A DNA stretch of 38,497 nucleotides from Muribaculaceae bacterium (GTDB lineage Bacteria > Bacteroidota > Bacteroidia > Bacteroidales > Muribaculaceae), in contig JAIDTL010000143.1 in the NCBI GenBank assembly GCA_029060725.1, forward strand, positions 1-38,497. The letters run 5' to 3'. The position numbers and the translations under genes were made by a program. The notes under the pieces were generated by a model. It made no database searches. It was not told where the DNA came from and worked only from the letters and a program-made list of their open reading frames with translations. Positions 1 through 7,878 of this stretch are shown piece after piece (within the stretch, counting starts at the first letter, position 1; the number at the start of each line of letters is the position of its first letter).

Positions 1-141
1 GGAAGGTTAAGAAAAGTTAAATATACGCCTGCGGATTTTGATTACTACATTTTTACAGTATCTAAGATGCTGTATATCTGCATATAAGCAGCCAAAAGTG
101 TCAAACTCGGAAAATTAACAAAAATTTATCCGATTTCCAAA
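1..141. other. Non-coding edge region downstream of rluA-type gene
   Basis: This AT-rich stretch lies 3' of the leftmost gene and runs to the window edge. I see no convincing reading frame, promoter or clean terminator. A weak imperfect hairpin (GCTGTATAT ... ATATAAGCAGC, about 69-92) could act in transcript ending, but it has a bulge and no T-run. Confidence 0.4.
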
Positions 142-807
142 TTATACTTCAAGAATCGGCAACATTTCTGGTAGAGGATCTGTCTTGATCTCTATTTTTT
201 CTTTTGAGACAGGGTGAATGAACTCAATTTTCTTGGCAAGCAATGATATGCCACCTCCGGGATTCGAACGCTTCGCTCCATATTTCAGATCCCCCTTTAT
301 AGGAGTGCCGGTAGACGAAAGTTGCGCTCTTATCTGATGCTTGCGTCCTGTCAGCAACTCCACTTCCAGTAGAGAATATCTGTCTCCTTCTGCAATAACC
401 CTATATTTTAGTTTCGATAGTTTAGCATCCTGAGTATTTTTATCTACTACCCTTGTCTTGTTTAGTCTGCCGTCTGATTGAAGCCAAGATTCGATCATTC
501 CCTCTTTTTCCTTTCGTTTCCCTTCTACAAGTGCCCAATAAGTCTTGTGTATTTCTCCCTTTTTTAGCATTTCATTGAGTCTTGTCAGAGCCTTGGAAGT
601 CTTTGCGAATATTACCAGTCCGCTCACAGGACGGTCTATGCGGTGCACTACACCACAAAATACATTGCCGGGTTTGTTGTATTTCTCTTTAAGATACATC
701 TTGATTGTCTCTGAAAGAGGAGTGTCGCCGGTCTTGTCACCTTGCACTATCTCCCCGGCTTCTTTTCTGACGATGATGATATGGTTGTCTTCGTAGACCG
801 GTGTCAT
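142..807 (-). CDS. RluA-family RNA pseudouridine synthase
   Basis: This 221-residue protein should isomerise specific uridines in rRNA or tRNA to pseudouridine in the cytoplasm. The family signature HRIDRPVSGLVIFAKT is seen at about residues 55-70, with the catalytic aspartate in HRID. There is no N-terminal S4 domain, so it is the short single-domain form common in Bacteroidetes rather than full-length RluC or RluD (about 320 residues). The target uridine cannot be told from sequence. Its ATG overlaps the stop codon of ispD by four bases (ATGA), so it is translationally coupled as the last gene of a fabG-ispD-rluA operon. Family assignment is firm; substrate is unknown. Confidence 0.93.
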   Translation of the reverse strand: MTPVYEDNHIIIVRKEAGEIVQGDKTGDTPLSETIKMYLKEKYNKPGNVFCGVVHRIDRPVSGLVIFAKTSKALTRLNEMLKKGEIHKTYWALVEGKRKEKEGMIESWLQSDGRLNKTRVVDKNTQDAKLSKLKYRVIAEGDRYSLLEVELLTGRKHQIRAQLSSTGTPIKGDLKYGAKRSNPGGGISLLAKKIEFIHPVSKEKIEIKTDPLPEMLPILEV

Positions 808-1484
808 TGCTTTCTGTTTAATAAAATATCTTCTGCGATTCTGAAGTCGCCCGGGTATGTCACCTTTATATTTGTTGGCTCTCCATCATATATATATATA
901 TTGTTTCCAGCCCATTCCACTACGCTTGCATCGTCGGTAAATACTTCATCAAGTGCGGTCTCAGCTTTTGCGTAAGCTTCTTTTAGCAGCCTGAGATCGA
1001 ACACTTGTGGCGTCTGTACTGCGAAAAACCTTGATCGGTCTACGCTCCTGCTGTTTTCCTTAGTTCCTTCTCTTAAGGAGTCAGACATCTGAAGCCCTGG
1101 AATCACTGCTTTGTGCTTTGCTGCTTCCTCCCATCCTTCACGTATTAATTTTTTTGAAGCAAGCGGTCGGGCTGCATCATGTACAGCCACAAGTCCTTCG
1201 ATGCCGTCAGGTATCAGCGCGAGTCCTTTTGCAACAGATTCTTTGCGCGTGCTTCCCCCTGAAGTCAGTGTGTGTGGAGGGCAATCATTTTCTGATAAAT
1301 TTTTCCAGTAGTCGACAAAATCAGGATGAATCACTACGATAAGTCTCGTGTCAGGGTCCTCATCACAAAATGCTTTCAATGTCCACCACAACATGGGGTG
1401 ATCACATATATAATGAAATTGTTTAGGAAGAGAATCGCCGGAGCGGCTTCCTACCCCTCCGGCGACTATGATTGCGTATTTCAT
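804..1484 (-). CDS. ispD: 2-C-methyl-D-erythritol 4-phosphate cytidylyltransferase
   Basis: IspD joins CTP to methylerythritol phosphate, the third step of the non-mevalonate isoprenoid pathway, in the cytoplasm. The N-terminus shows the nucleotide-binding pattern IIVAGGVGSR followed by LPKQF (residues 5-22). VAVHDAARPL (about 100-109) matches the conserved region that binds CTP and metal, and TDDASVVEW (about 185-193) is a further family block. At 226 residues it has the usual length. The gene starts 9 bases after the fabG stop and overlaps the pseudouridine synthase by four bases. I see no fused IspF domain. Confidence 0.95.
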   Translation of the reverse strand: MKYAIIVAGGVGSRSGDSLPKQFHYICDHPMLWWTLKAFCDEDPDTRLIVVIHPDFVDYWKNLSENDCPPHTLTSGGSTRKESVAKGLALIPDGIEGLVAVHDAARPLASKKLIREGWEEAAKHKAVIPGLQMSDSLREGTKENSRSVDRSRFFAVQTPQVFDLRLLKEAYAKAETALDEVFTDDASVVEWAGNNIYIYDGEPTNIKVTYPGDFRIAEDILLNRKQ

Positions 1485-1493
1485 AAGTAATTT

Positions 1494-2240
1494 TTACATA
1501 TTCATGCCGCCGTCTACCTGGATCACCTGACCAGTCACATAGCTTGACATATCACTTGCAAGGAAGAGTGCAACGTTAGCGATATCTTCCACCTGACCTC
1601 CGCGACGGAGTGGAATCTTCTTGCACCAGTCAGCACGAACTTCCTCCGGAAGAGCAGCTGTCATGGCAGTCTCAATAAAGCCTGGAGCAATTGCATTGGC
1701 ACGGATGCCACGGCTACCAACTTCTTGCGCGATACTCTTGGCAAGCGCGATAAGACCAGCCTTGGAAGCTGCATAGTTGGCTTGTCCGGCGTTGCCGTGT
1801 ACACCCACTACAGATGCCATATTGATGATAGATCCATTGCGCTGACGCATCATGATCGGAAGAACTGCATGGATGAAGTTGAACGCTGATTTGAGGTTGA
1901 CTGCTATCACGGCGTCCCATTGTGCCTCGCTCATACGCATCATAAGGCCATCTTTTGTGATGCCTGCATTGTTGACGAGAATATCGATTGATCCGAAATC
2001 TTCCTTTATCTGCTTCACTACCTCTTCTGTCTCGGCAAAATCAGCTGCGTTTGAAGCATATCCCTTTGCCTTTACTCCGAGGGCTAATAATTCGTCTTCT
2101 GTTTGCTTCCCGTTTTCATCTATTACGAGATCAGTGAATGCTACATTTGCGCCTTCTGCTGCAAATCTGAGGGCGAGTGCCTTGCCGATGCCACGTGCTG
2201 CACCGGTGATGAGGGCTGTCTTTCCTGCTAAAAGATTCAT
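1494..2240 (-). CDS. fabG: 3-oxoacyl-[ACP] reductase
   Basis: FabG reduces 3-oxoacyl-ACP with NADPH in fatty acid elongation. It is a classical short-chain dehydrogenase: the Rossmann motif TGAARGIG is at residues 12-19, NNAG at 90-93, the catalytic Ser at 143, and YxxxK with Tyr156 and Lys160. Length is 248, as expected, and the C-terminus GQVIQVDGGMNM is typical of FabG. It is the first gene of the fabG-ispD-rluA run and has a clear promoter 41-72 bp upstream. Some SDR homologues act on other substrates, but the match throughout its length favours FabG. Biotin synthesis from the BioC/BioG route also draws on fatty acid elongation enzymes of this kind. Confidence 0.94.
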   Translation of the reverse strand: MNLLAGKTALITGAARGIGKALALRFAAEGANVAFTDLVIDENGKQTEDELLALGVKAKGYASNAADFAETEEVVKQIKEDFGSIDILVNNAGITKDGLMMRMSEAQWDAVIAVNLKSAFNFIHAVLPIMMRQRNGSIINMASVVGVHGNAGQANYAASKAGLIALAKSIAQEVGSRGIRANAIAPGFIETAMTAALPEEVRADWCKKIPLRRGGQVEDIANVALFLASDMSSYVTGQVIQVDGGMNM

Positions 2241-2280
2241 AATTATCTGTTGTTATTGGGTTGATTGCTTTTTCAGACTG

Positions 2281-2312
2281 CAAATTTAATCATTTTTCCC
2301 GATATATGCAAA
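2281..2312 (-). promoter_or_regulatory. Promoter of fabG-ispD-rluA operon
   Basis: On the minus strand, TTTG (2309-2312) is followed after exactly 20 bp by TAAATTTG (2281-2288), a full match to the Bacteroidetes primary-sigma consensus TTTG / TAnnTTTG. Transcription should begin near 2275, giving a leader of about 35 bases before fabG. Confidence 0.75.
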
Positions 2313-2355
2313 TTTATGGAGATAGGAGAGTAGAAGGGAAATGAGTAGAGAAAAA

Positions 2356-2391
2356 TATGCATTATGAATTATGAATTATGCATTATTTTAG
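2356..2391 (+). repeat. Heptameric tandem repeat (ATTATGM family)
   Basis: Successive 7-bp units reading ATTATGA or ATTATGC lie directly upstream of priA. The same heptamers recur at about 14766-14797, 23048-23082, 23200-23231, 25884-25916 and 25960-25992. The array runs straight into the -7 promoter box of priA. Confidence 0.7.
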
Positions 2392-2400
2392 TTAATTTTG
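2369..2400 (+). promoter_or_regulatory. Promoter of priA
   Basis: TAATTTTG (2393-2400) matches the -7 box TAnnTTTG exactly. The -33 position falls in the heptamer repeat and reads TTATG, a weak TTTG match. The priA ATG is only 5 bases after the box, so the transcript would be leaderless or nearly so. The same sequence block is found upstream of bioA. Confidence 0.55.
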
Positions 2401-2404
2401 CAGA

Positions 2405-4870
2405 ATGATGCTTATCCAAGTTATTCTTCCGCTTCCCATTCAAGGTACTTTTACATATTCTGTGCCTGAAGATGTCCGCAACATGGTGGGCATCGGTTCT
2501 CGTGTTCTCGTCCAGTTTGGACGTAAGAAATATTATACAGCTATCGTATCCGGTATTGACCAGACACCTCCAAAAAATTATGAGGTTAAACCCATTATGG
2601 CTGTTCTTGACCCGCATCCCGCACTCCGATACCCTCAACTTAAGTTTTGGGAATGGATAGCCGACTACTATCTTTGTTCAGTCGGAGATGTGATGAAGGC
2701 GGCTTTGCCGACAGGGCTGAAGATTGAAAGCGAGAGTGTGGTGACTCTCAATAATGAGTTTGATGGTGATGAGGGCATTCATCTCACCGAGCGTCAGTCT
2801 CAGATAGTAGCTGCCCTTCAGCATTCCGGCAAAGAATCTCTTGTAGGCTTGGAAAAGGCCCTTGGCGTCAAGAATGTGGCTCCTCATGTAAATGCGTTGT
2901 TGGCAGCCGGAGTGGTTAAAGTGGATGAGAAAGTCGTGGAGAAATATCGACCGAAGACAGTGACTAAGGTGCGTCTGCTGTGCCAGCGTCATGATGATGA
3001 AAAACTGCACGGCTTTTTTGACATGACAAAGCGAAGTAGCCAGCAGCAAGCAGTGCTTTTGGCTTATCTTGACCTGTCAAAGTTTATGATTAAGGGAGAA
3101 GAAGTCAGGGATGTGGAGCGAGATACTTTGCTTAAGACGACAGGAGTTTCTCCGGCTGTATTGAAGGCAGTGGCTGACAAAGGAATTCTGGAAATTTACA
3201 AGGATAAGATCAATCGCTTTGATTCCGGTGCGGAAGAAGTGGGAGAGATGCCGGTTCTTTCTGAAATCCAGGCTAAGGCTGCTAAAGAGATTCGTGACTC
3301 TTTCCGCGATCATGCCATAACATTGCTTCATGGAGTGACCGGATCTGGAAAAACAGAGATTTATTGCGATCTCATCAAAGAAGTCTTAGATCAAGGAAAT
3401 CAAGTGTTATATCTCGTGCCGGAAATATCTTTGACCACGCAACTTACCGATCGACTTAAGAAAGTGTTTGGCAACCGCCTGCTTATATATCATTCAAAAT
3501 TCTCTGATAGTGAAAGGGTAGATATATGGAATCGCCTTCTATCTACAAATGAGCCAATGGTGGTGCTTGGAGTGAGAAGTTCTGTGTTTCTCCCCTTCTC
3601 AAGATTAGGGCTCGTAGTAGTAGATGAGGAGCACGAGTCATCCTACAAGCAATTCGATCCTGCTCCGCGTTACAATGCTCGAGATGCAGCGACAGTGCTT
3701 GCATCTATGCATGGGGCAAGGACTCTTTTTGGTTCGGCAACTCCTTCTGTAGAAACTTATTGGAAGGCAGAGAACGGTAAATTCGGTTTAGTTACTTTGT
3801 CTGAGCGTTACGAAGGATCATCTCTTCCGGAAGTAGAGGTGGTCGATATGAGAAAGATGCGAAAACAAAAAGATGTGAAAGGTATTCTTTCCGGTCCATT
3901 ACGTCGGCAGACGAAAGATGTGCTCGATAAAGGGTGGCAAGCTATAATGTTTCAGAATAGACGAGGATTTGCTCCGGTTGTCGTGTGCCAGACGTGTGGA
4001 TGGAGTCCCAAATGCCATAATTGTGATGTCAGCCTTGTCTATCATAAGGGAAGCAAGTTGTTGAGATGCCATTACTGTGGTTATACCCAGACTTTGCCGG
4101 ATCTATGTCCGGCATGCGAAGAGAATACTCTTGAGAAATATGGTTATGGCACCGAAAGAATTGCCGAAGAAGTGCAGGAAGAATTTCCCGATAAAAAGGT
4201 CTCTCGCATGGATCTTGACACGACCCGTAATAAATTGGCTTATCAGGATCTGATAGAAGAGTTTGCTGATCATCGCACTGACATTCTTGTCGGGACGCAG
4301 ATGGTATCAAAGGGACTGGATTTTGACAAGGTGAAGATTGTAGGGGTTTTAAATGCAGACACTCTGTTAAATTTCCCGGATTTCCGTAGCAATGAGAGGG
4401 CATTTAATATGCTCGAACAAGTTGCCGGACGCGCCGGGCGTCGGCAAGAACCGGGAAAAGTGCTTATTCAAACTACTAAGGCAGAAGAGCGCGTGCTCGA
4501 GCATGTTAAGAATCATGATTATATGTCTTATTATAAGGAGGAACTGGAAGAACGTCAGAAATACGCGTATCCCCCTTTTACTAAGATAATCAATGTGTAT
4601 ATACGCAATAAAGATGCTGCAACGTGTGATACCGCCGCAGTTATGCTGTCTATGGCTTTGAGAGAGGTTTTTGGTGGGAGGGTGCTTGGACCGGAGAAAC
4701 CGTTCGTCTCGAGGGTCAACACTTGGTATATCCAGCAGATTATGCTGAAAGTAGAATCCGGAGCTTCTATGAAGAAGGTTAAGACTCTACTTCGTCAGGT
4801 GTATGAGCGACTTGCTCCTACTCCTCAGATTAAATCTTCCCAGATTCACTATGATGTGGATCCTGTATGA
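2405..4870 (+). CDS. priA: Primosomal protein N' (PriA helicase)
   Basis: PriA is a 3'-5' superfamily 2 helicase that recognises stalled forks and reloads the replication machinery. The order of parts fits: an N-terminal DNA-binding region; Walker A GVTGSGKT (about residues 310-317); the DEEH box in VVVDEEHE; a zinc region from about residue 528 with eight cysteines in CxxC pairs (CQTC, CHNC, CHYC, CPAC); and helicase motifs V and VI (GTQMVSKGLDF, EQVAGRAGR). Length 821 is normal for Bacteroidetes PriA. Two adjacent ATG codons open the frame; the first is annotated. Its stop lies 3 bases from the stop of the convergent downstream gene. Confidence 0.96.
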   Translation: MMLIQVILPLPIQGTFTYSVPEDVRNMVGIGSRVLVQFGRKKYYTAIVSGIDQTPPKNYEVKPIMAVLDPHPALRYPQLKFWEWIADYYLCSVGDVMKAALPTGLKIESESVVTLNNEFDGDEGIHLTERQSQIVAALQHSGKESLVGLEKALGVKNVAPHVNALLAAGVVKVDEKVVEKYRPKTVTKVRLLCQRHDDEKLHGFFDMTKRSSQQQAVLLAYLDLSKFMIKGEEVRDVERDTLLKTTGVSPAVLKAVADKGILEIYKDKINRFDSGAEEVGEMPVLSEIQAKAAKEIRDSFRDHAITLLHGVTGSGKTEIYCDLIKEVLDQGNQVLYLVPEISLTTQLTDRLKKVFGNRLLIYHSKFSDSERVDIWNRLLSTNEPMVVLGVRSSVFLPFSRLGLVVVDEEHESSYKQFDPAPRYNARDAATVLASMHGARTLFGSATPSVETYWKAENGKFGLVTLSERYEGSSLPEVEVVDMRKMRKQKDVKGILSGPLRRQTKDVLDKGWQAIMFQNRRGFAPVVVCQTCGWSPKCHNCDVSLVYHKGSKLLRCHYCGYTQTLPDLCPACEENTLEKYGYGTERIAEEVQEEFPDKKVSRMDLDTTRNKLAYQDLIEEFADHRTDILVGTQMVSKGLDFDKVKIVGVLNADTLLNFPDFRSNERAFNMLEQVAGRAGRRQEPGKVLIQTTKAEERVLEHVKNHDYMSYYKEELEERQKYAYPPFTKIINVYIRNKDAATCDTAAVMLSMALREVFGGRVLGPEKPFVSRVNTWYIQQIMLKVESGASMKKVKTLLRQVYERLAPTPQIKSSQIHYDVDPV

Positions 4871-4873
4871 TAA

Positions 4874-5263
4874 CTACTGAACTAACTTAGGTGATAATTT
4901 AGCAGATGCTAACTCATAGACGCTTATAGATGTCAAAACGGATACTGCTGCCACCAAAAACCAAGCGATGTAGCTGAAGTCAATGCTCATAGTGCCCGCA
5001 CTGATTAGGGGTAAGGAAATCTTAATAGAAGAGACCCAATCTAAAATCAATGGGAAAAGCAAGGTGAGAATTACACCCATAGCAAAGCCACAGGCACCCG
5101 CGATAGCAACCGCCCACTTGTTGCGCCGTTTCTGCGCTGCATTGTAACGTCTGATAATCTCTACAGCTTCCATATTCTTTTGCAGTTTAGCCATAAACTG
5201 AAAAGATGAGGATAGCTCAGGCTCAAATTCTTTGAATAGATCTTTAATTTTATCGTCTTCCAT
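4874..5263 (-). CDS. Small two-helix membrane protein, possible anti-sigma partner
   Basis: I do not recognise a named family with confidence. The 129-residue protein has an acidic soluble N-terminus (MEDDKIKDLFKEFEPEL, then a charged helix) and two membrane segments at about 49-71 and 95-117. It directly follows an ECF sigma gene on the same strand. A short cytoplasmic arm plus membrane helices next to an ECF sigma factor is the layout of many Bacteroidetes anti-sigma or sigma-accessory proteins (for example the DUF5056-like group), so a regulatory role is inferred from context only. Its stop is 3 bases from the convergent priA stop. Confidence 0.6.
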   Translation of the reverse strand: MEDDKIKDLFKEFEPELSSSFQFMAKLQKNMEAVEIIRRYNAAQKRRNKWAVAIAGACGFAMGVILTLLFPLILDWVSSIKISLPLISAGTMSIDFSYIAWFLVAAVSVLTSISVYELASAKLSPKLVQ

Positions 5264-5297
5264 AATTAAAATTTAAGTCTCACTTTGTTCGACTTAA

Positions 5298-5329
5298 GGG
5301 TTATAGGGTTATGAGGTTATAGGGTTATG
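5298..5329. repeat. Octameric tandem repeat over the sigma factor stop codon
   Basis: Four 8-bp units, consensus GGGTTATA/G on the plus strand (AACCCTAT on the minus), lie in the gap after the ECF sigma gene. The final unit contains the sigma factor stop codon (5325-5327), so the array begins inside the coding sequence. Confidence 0.8.
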
Positions 5330-5801
5330 GATTCAGCAAAGTGCGGAGGTGGTTTCGTCCTCGAGAAAGATGCTGCTTCACTGCGTCTTGCGAAGATTCC
5401 TCTATCTCTGCAATCTCTTTGATGGAATAGCCTTCCATGTAGAATAATAAAACAGATGTTCGTTCCTTTCCGGGAAGCCTGTTTAATGCAGAATAAAGTG
5501 CCTGATAGCGAAATGAAGAGTCTGATGAATATGTAGATGGTATGTCTCGGGCTTCATCATAGTCGGTGAAAACTTTTTCGGAACGTTTGTGATTTATAAA
5601 CGTCGTATAGCCGATTCTGAAAATCCAAGCTTTGAATTTATCTTCGTTTTTGATGATATCGCAAGAAAGATATGCTTTCAGGTATGACTCTTGGGCAATG
5701 TCGTCGGCAAGCGCAGAATCTCCGCAGCAAAGGGCCACAAGAAAGCGACGGAATGCTTTTTGTGTACCCTCCACATGTGATATGAACTGCTCTCGAGTCA
5801 T
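5325..5801 (-). CDS. ECF-type RNA polymerase sigma factor
   Basis: A 158-residue sigma-70 family protein of the extracytoplasmic-function group, redirecting RNA polymerase to a small regulon. Region 2 is seen around residues 20-75 (ADDIAQESYLKAY ... KFKAWIFRIGYTTFINHKR) and region 4 around 105-157 (LNRLPGKERTSVLLFY, then the helix-turn-helix YSIKEIAEIEESS and VKQHLSRGRNHLRTLL). Regions 1 and 3 are absent, as in ECF factors. It starts one base after the stop of the upstream membrane protein and is followed by a second small membrane protein; the trio is probably one operon. The signal it answers to cannot be read from the sequence. The last codons and stop lie in an octamer repeat. Confidence 0.92.
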   Translation of the reverse strand: MTREQFISHVEGTQKAFRRFLVALCCGDSALADDIAQESYLKAYLSCDIIKNEDKFKAWIFRIGYTTFINHKRSEKVFTDYDEARDIPSTYSSDSSFRYQALYSALNRLPGKERTSVLLFYMEGYSIKEIAEIEESSQDAVKQHLSRGRNHLRTLLNP

Positions 5802-5802
5802 C

Positions 5803-6216
5803 TTATTTATCTTCAGTGGTTTCTGTCTGGTTGCGTGTCACGAAATATACAATCAGATAGCTTATCCCTATTGCAAGCGATATTCCACCGAACATCATAG
5901 GCACTGTGACTGGGTCAGCACTGAATTCTGTTCCATTAGCGAGATTTACTATCCCGACAATTACCAAAGCTAAACCTATCAGTGAAAACATACATCCTCT
6001 CAGAAGTCGCGCATTAAGGATTTCTTGTGGCGATTTCGTTGGTTCTTTCATTGCTTCGATAAGTTTATCCGTATCCACTTCCTTATTTGCCTCAATAGCC
6101 TTGATAAGGATTTCGCTACGCTTATTGACTGTGTTGGACTTTCTGAGTGCTACGATAAGTACTATAGCAATGGGCATCACACATGCCACAAAGATAGGAA
6201 TTAAAACATCTTCCAT
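5803..6216 (-). CDS. DUF6249-like membrane protein
   Basis: A 137-residue protein with three predicted membrane segments: about 5-25, 76-93 and 102-124. Between the first and second lies a charged stretch (NTVNKRSEILIKAIEANKEVDTDKLIEAMKEP). This resembles the Bacteroidetes DUF6249 group found beside ECF sigma genes; family recall is by pattern, not search. It is the first gene of the sigma factor operon, its stop one base before the sigma ATG. A membrane sensor or sigma-control role is inferred from position only. Confidence 0.65.
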   Translation of the reverse strand: MEDVLIPIFVACVMPIAIVLIVALRKSNTVNKRSEILIKAIEANKEVDTDKLIEAMKEPTKSPQEILNARLLRGCMFSLIGLALVIVGIVNLANGTEFSADPVTVPMMFGGISLAIGISYLIVYFVTRNQTETTEDK

Positions 6217-6259
6217 AATCTACTATTTTAAATTGTTATTAATGTCATTCTTTTGAGGC

Positions 6260-6275
6260 GTCTCATCCATAAGAC
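6260..6275. promoter_or_regulatory. 16-bp near-palindrome upstream of the ECF operon
   Basis: On the minus strand GTCTTATGGATGAGAC pairs with its own complement except at four positions (GTCTyATssATrAGAC). It lies 44-59 bp before the ATG of the DUF6249-like gene. No TTTG/TAnnTTTG promoter was found there, so this block may belong to an ECF-dependent or regulated promoter. Confidence 0.3.
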
Positions 6276-6316
6276 ACATCCCTCTCCCAAAAAGTGACAT
6301 CACAATATAAAAAAGA

Positions 6317-7300
6317 TTATGTGGATAAGGTGATAAAGACGCTGGTGCCTTTATTGGGTTGGCTTTGGATTCGGATTTCGCCACCATGTTTTTGGATTAT
6401 CTGGCGTGTGATGGAGAGTCCGACTCCACTTCCATTCGGCTTGGTTGTGTAGAATGGTTGGAAGAGATTGTGAATAGTGTCTTGGGTCATTCCTGAGCCA
6501 TTATCTTTGATAGTCAAATAAGGATGGGAGTCTGAAACTGTCAGGATTATTTCGACTTTCCCTCCTTCAGATGGAAGCGAATCGAGAGCATTGCGAAGGA
6601 GATTGATCAGAGCTTGATTTATCAGCGAAGTGTCAATATTTAAAATCATATCTTCAGGAACAGTATACGAAATTGTCTCTTCCGTCACATTCCTGTTGTC
6701 AAGTTCCGCTTTGAAGAGCCGCTTCAATGAATGGAAATAATATCCGGCTTTGACCGGTTCGAGTTTAGGTTCAGGGAGGTGTGTCAACTTATAGTACGAG
6801 TCAAGAAACCGATGTATACCTTCTGCTTGAGAAAGTAGCAAATGCGATGCCTCAGAAAACTTCCTCCCTTGATATCGTTCCGGTTTAGCTACCATATCTG
6901 CAGCTATCGATACAATGGGAGTAATACCGTTGCGCATCTCATGAGTCATTATTCGTAAAACCCTGTCATAATATAATTTCCGGGTTTGCAGCTCTCGCAT
7001 ATTCTCGCTGTAGATGTCTGATATGCGGTTCATAGATTCCGACATCTTTAGGAGTTCATGATCCCCGCCAAGAATTATCCTTGTAGTGGTGTCGTTCATT
7101 TCAAGAGCATTTACGAATGCTGACATCGTGCCAATCAACCGGGATTGAAGATGCCATAAAGCAAATATGCACAGCGCGGTAACAATAAAACCCAGACATC
7201 CTTGTGCCCACAATCCGTTAATGAAAAGTAGAGTAGCTCCGCTTGCGCTTATTACAATGCAGGCTATTAGCAAGGCAATGTTCAGTCTATACCTTTTCAT
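6317..7300 (-). CDS. Sensor histidine kinase
   Basis: A membrane histidine kinase of 327 residues that should phosphorylate the adjacent regulator. Two membrane helices span about residues 7-27 and 32-50 with almost no periplasmic loop between them, so sensing is likely within or near the membrane. A short HAMP-like linker follows. The H-box THEMRNGITP carries the phospho-acceptor His120. N-box LLRNALDSL, G1 box IKDNGSGM and G2 box GSGVGLSI complete the HATPase domain. It resembles NtrY-type kinases. I chose ATG 7300 because it overlaps the regulator stop as ATGA; the frame stays open 25 codons further upstream, but that part overlaps the regulator and looks non-coding. Confidence 0.92.
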   Translation of the reverse strand: MKRYRLNIALLIACIVISASGATLLFINGLWAQGCLGFIVTALCIFALWHLQSRLIGTMSAFVNALEMNDTTTRIILGGDHELLKMSESMNRISDIYSENMRELQTRKLYYDRVLRIMTHEMRNGITPIVSIAADMVAKPERYQGRKFSEASHLLLSQAEGIHRFLDSYYKLTHLPEPKLEPVKAGYYFHSLKRLFKAELDNRNVTEETISYTVPEDMILNIDTSLINQALINLLRNALDSLPSEGGKVEIILTVSDSHPYLTIKDNGSGMTQDTIHNLFQPFYTTKPNGSGVGLSITRQIIQKHGGEIRIQSQPNKGTSVFITLST

Positions 7301-7878
7301 TTTTTCAATAGATTGTAAAGAGTCTGACGGTTTACTCCAAGTTGTTGGGCAGCCGCAGAGAGATTTCCTCCGCAACTGTCAATGACCCTACGTATATGCC
7401 GCTTCTTGACCTCATCGAGAGTCAGGTGCAGACTTTCGCTTTCTGCTGACTCCAGTTGAAATGCACGTCGGGCAGCCTCCTTGTCCTGGCGAACCTGACG
7501 GTTTTTATCGATAGCTTTTCTAAGTTTTTCTATTAGCTGATCATTATCCCAAGGTTTGGTTATGAAATCTTCCGCCCCCAATTTCATTGCCTTAACAGCT
7601 ATCTCCACATCTCCGAAAGCAGTGATTACAACGATGGCAGGAGGATTTGGAAGTCCTTTCAGACGTTCAAGCCAGAAAAGACCATCGCTACAGTCAAGCC
7701 TCCCATTGTCAAAATTCATATCAAGTAGCACTGCATCATAGCTGCCTGGCGATGAAAGAGCAGCAATCATCGCCGGATTCTCGATGGCATCGACCTTCTC
7801 AAATTCATCACTCAGCAGTAGCTTAAGAGTAGCCCTTACAGCCGAATTATCATCAATTATTAGTAATCGATCTTTCAT
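7297..7878 (-). CDS. Response regulator, receiver plus Fis-type HTH, no AAA+ domain
   Basis: A 193-residue response regulator. The receiver has acidic residues Asp9-Asp10, phospho-acceptor Asp53 (VLLDMNFD), Thr86 and Lys108 (TKPW). After a short linker (about 125-150) comes a Fis-type helix-turn-helix (LTLDEVKKRHIRRVIDSCGG, then NLSAAAQQLGVNRQTLYNLL) just like the C-terminus of NtrC-family activators. The central AAA+ sigma-54-contact domain is missing, so it cannot activate sigma-54 in the usual way; the layout is like RegA/ActR/PrrA. The chosen ATG 7878 shares one base with the stop of the DUF2442 gene (TGATG); an upstream start at 7941 would overlap that gene. Likely controls the divergent exporter. 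Confidence 0.9.
   Translation of the reverse strand: MKDRLLIIDDNSAVRATLKLLLSDEFEKVDAIENPAMIAALSSPGSYDAVLLDMNFDNGRLDCSDGLFWLERLKGLPNPPAIVVITAFGDVEIAVKAMKLGAEDFITKPWDNDQLIEKLRKAIDKNRQVRQDKEAARRAFQLESAESESLHLTLDEVKKRHIRRVIDSCGGNLSAAAQQLGVNRQTLYNLLKK

Noticed and set aside
7301-7375. Upstream start of the histidine kinase giving 25 more residues
   Set aside because: The extension (CGCPTTWSK ...) overlaps the HTH end of the regulator and looks like out-of-frame coding; ATG 7300 with the ATGA overlap fits better.
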